The position numbers and the translations under genes are program-made. The notes below the pieces were generated by a model. The model was not told the origin of the DNA. It saw only the letters and a list, made by a program, of their open reading frames with translations, and ran no database searches. Source: Spirochaetia bacterium (GTDB lineage: Bacteria; Spirochaetota; Spirochaetia; Treponematales; Breznakiellaceae). Taken from it: a stretch of 6,805 bases of DNA. This document shows positions 6,779 to 6,805 of this stretch, one piece after another. Where the stretch lies: the NCBI GenBank assembly GCA_025997715.1, contig BNUY01000149.1:1-6805 (forward strand), read 5' to 3'. Every line of letters begins with the position of its first letter. Position 1 is the stretch's first letter.

Positions 6779-6805
6779 GGGGGTACAGGGGGGCCCGCTA
6801 CCCCC
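6779..6805. repeat. G/C-rich inverted repeat at the right window edge
   Basis: GGGGGTA (6779-6785) is perfectly complementary to TACCCCC (6799-6805) around a 13-nt G/C-rich loop. The structure may continue past the window edge. It could be the terminator of the gene beyond the edge or another dispersed palindromic unit. No coding sequence is recognised here. Confidence 0.45.

Overview
This window is a piece of a spirochaete-like bacterial chromosome. Most of it is one co-oriented minus-strand gene train, yajC-secD-secF-ispH, followed by a PucR/CdaR-type regulator. At the left edge lies the convergent 3' part of a uroporphyrinogen-decarboxylase/corrinoid-methyltransferase family gene. The moderately high G+C, the style of the proteins and a URO-D/MtaA-like protein next to a PucR-type regulator would fit a termite-gut type Treponema (T. 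primitia/T. azotonutricia group). That placement is inference from memory of such genomes, not proved by the sequence.

Layout from left to right: positions 1-746 (+) hold the truncated URO-D family gene. Positions 757-790 hold a strong hairpin between two converging genes, probably a shared terminator. Positions 823-2379 (-) encode a 518-residue PucR/CdaR-type regulator. Positions 2370-3230 (-) encode IspH, the last enzyme of the MEP isoprenoid pathway. Positions 3230-4423 (-) and 4423-6165 (-) encode SecF and SecD, and 6183-6569 (-) encodes YajC. Positions 6570-6805 are non-coding as far as can be seen. They hold a good sigma-70-type promoter with an extended -10 for the operon, a 131-bp nested palindrome with perfect 16-bp ends directly upstream of it, and part of a second G/C-rich hairpin cut by the window edge.

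Transcription of the minus-strand genes probably starts near 6596 and runs left through all five genes to the hairpin near 757-790. The genes are very tightly packed: 17 bp between yajC and secD, TAATG stop/start overlaps at secD/secF and secF/ispH, and a 10-bp overlap between ispH and the regulator. YajC, SecD and SecF form the accessory membrane complex of the SecYEG translocon and use the proton gradient to help pull proteins across the inner membrane. IspH and the regulator have no obvious functional link to secretion and appear to share the transcript.

No complete new defence or mobile system is visible. The features most worth a second look are the palindromic element upstream of yajC, the URO-D family protein that lacks the usual His-x-Cys zinc motif, the regulator translationally attached to ispH, and an enlarged first periplasmic domain in SecF.
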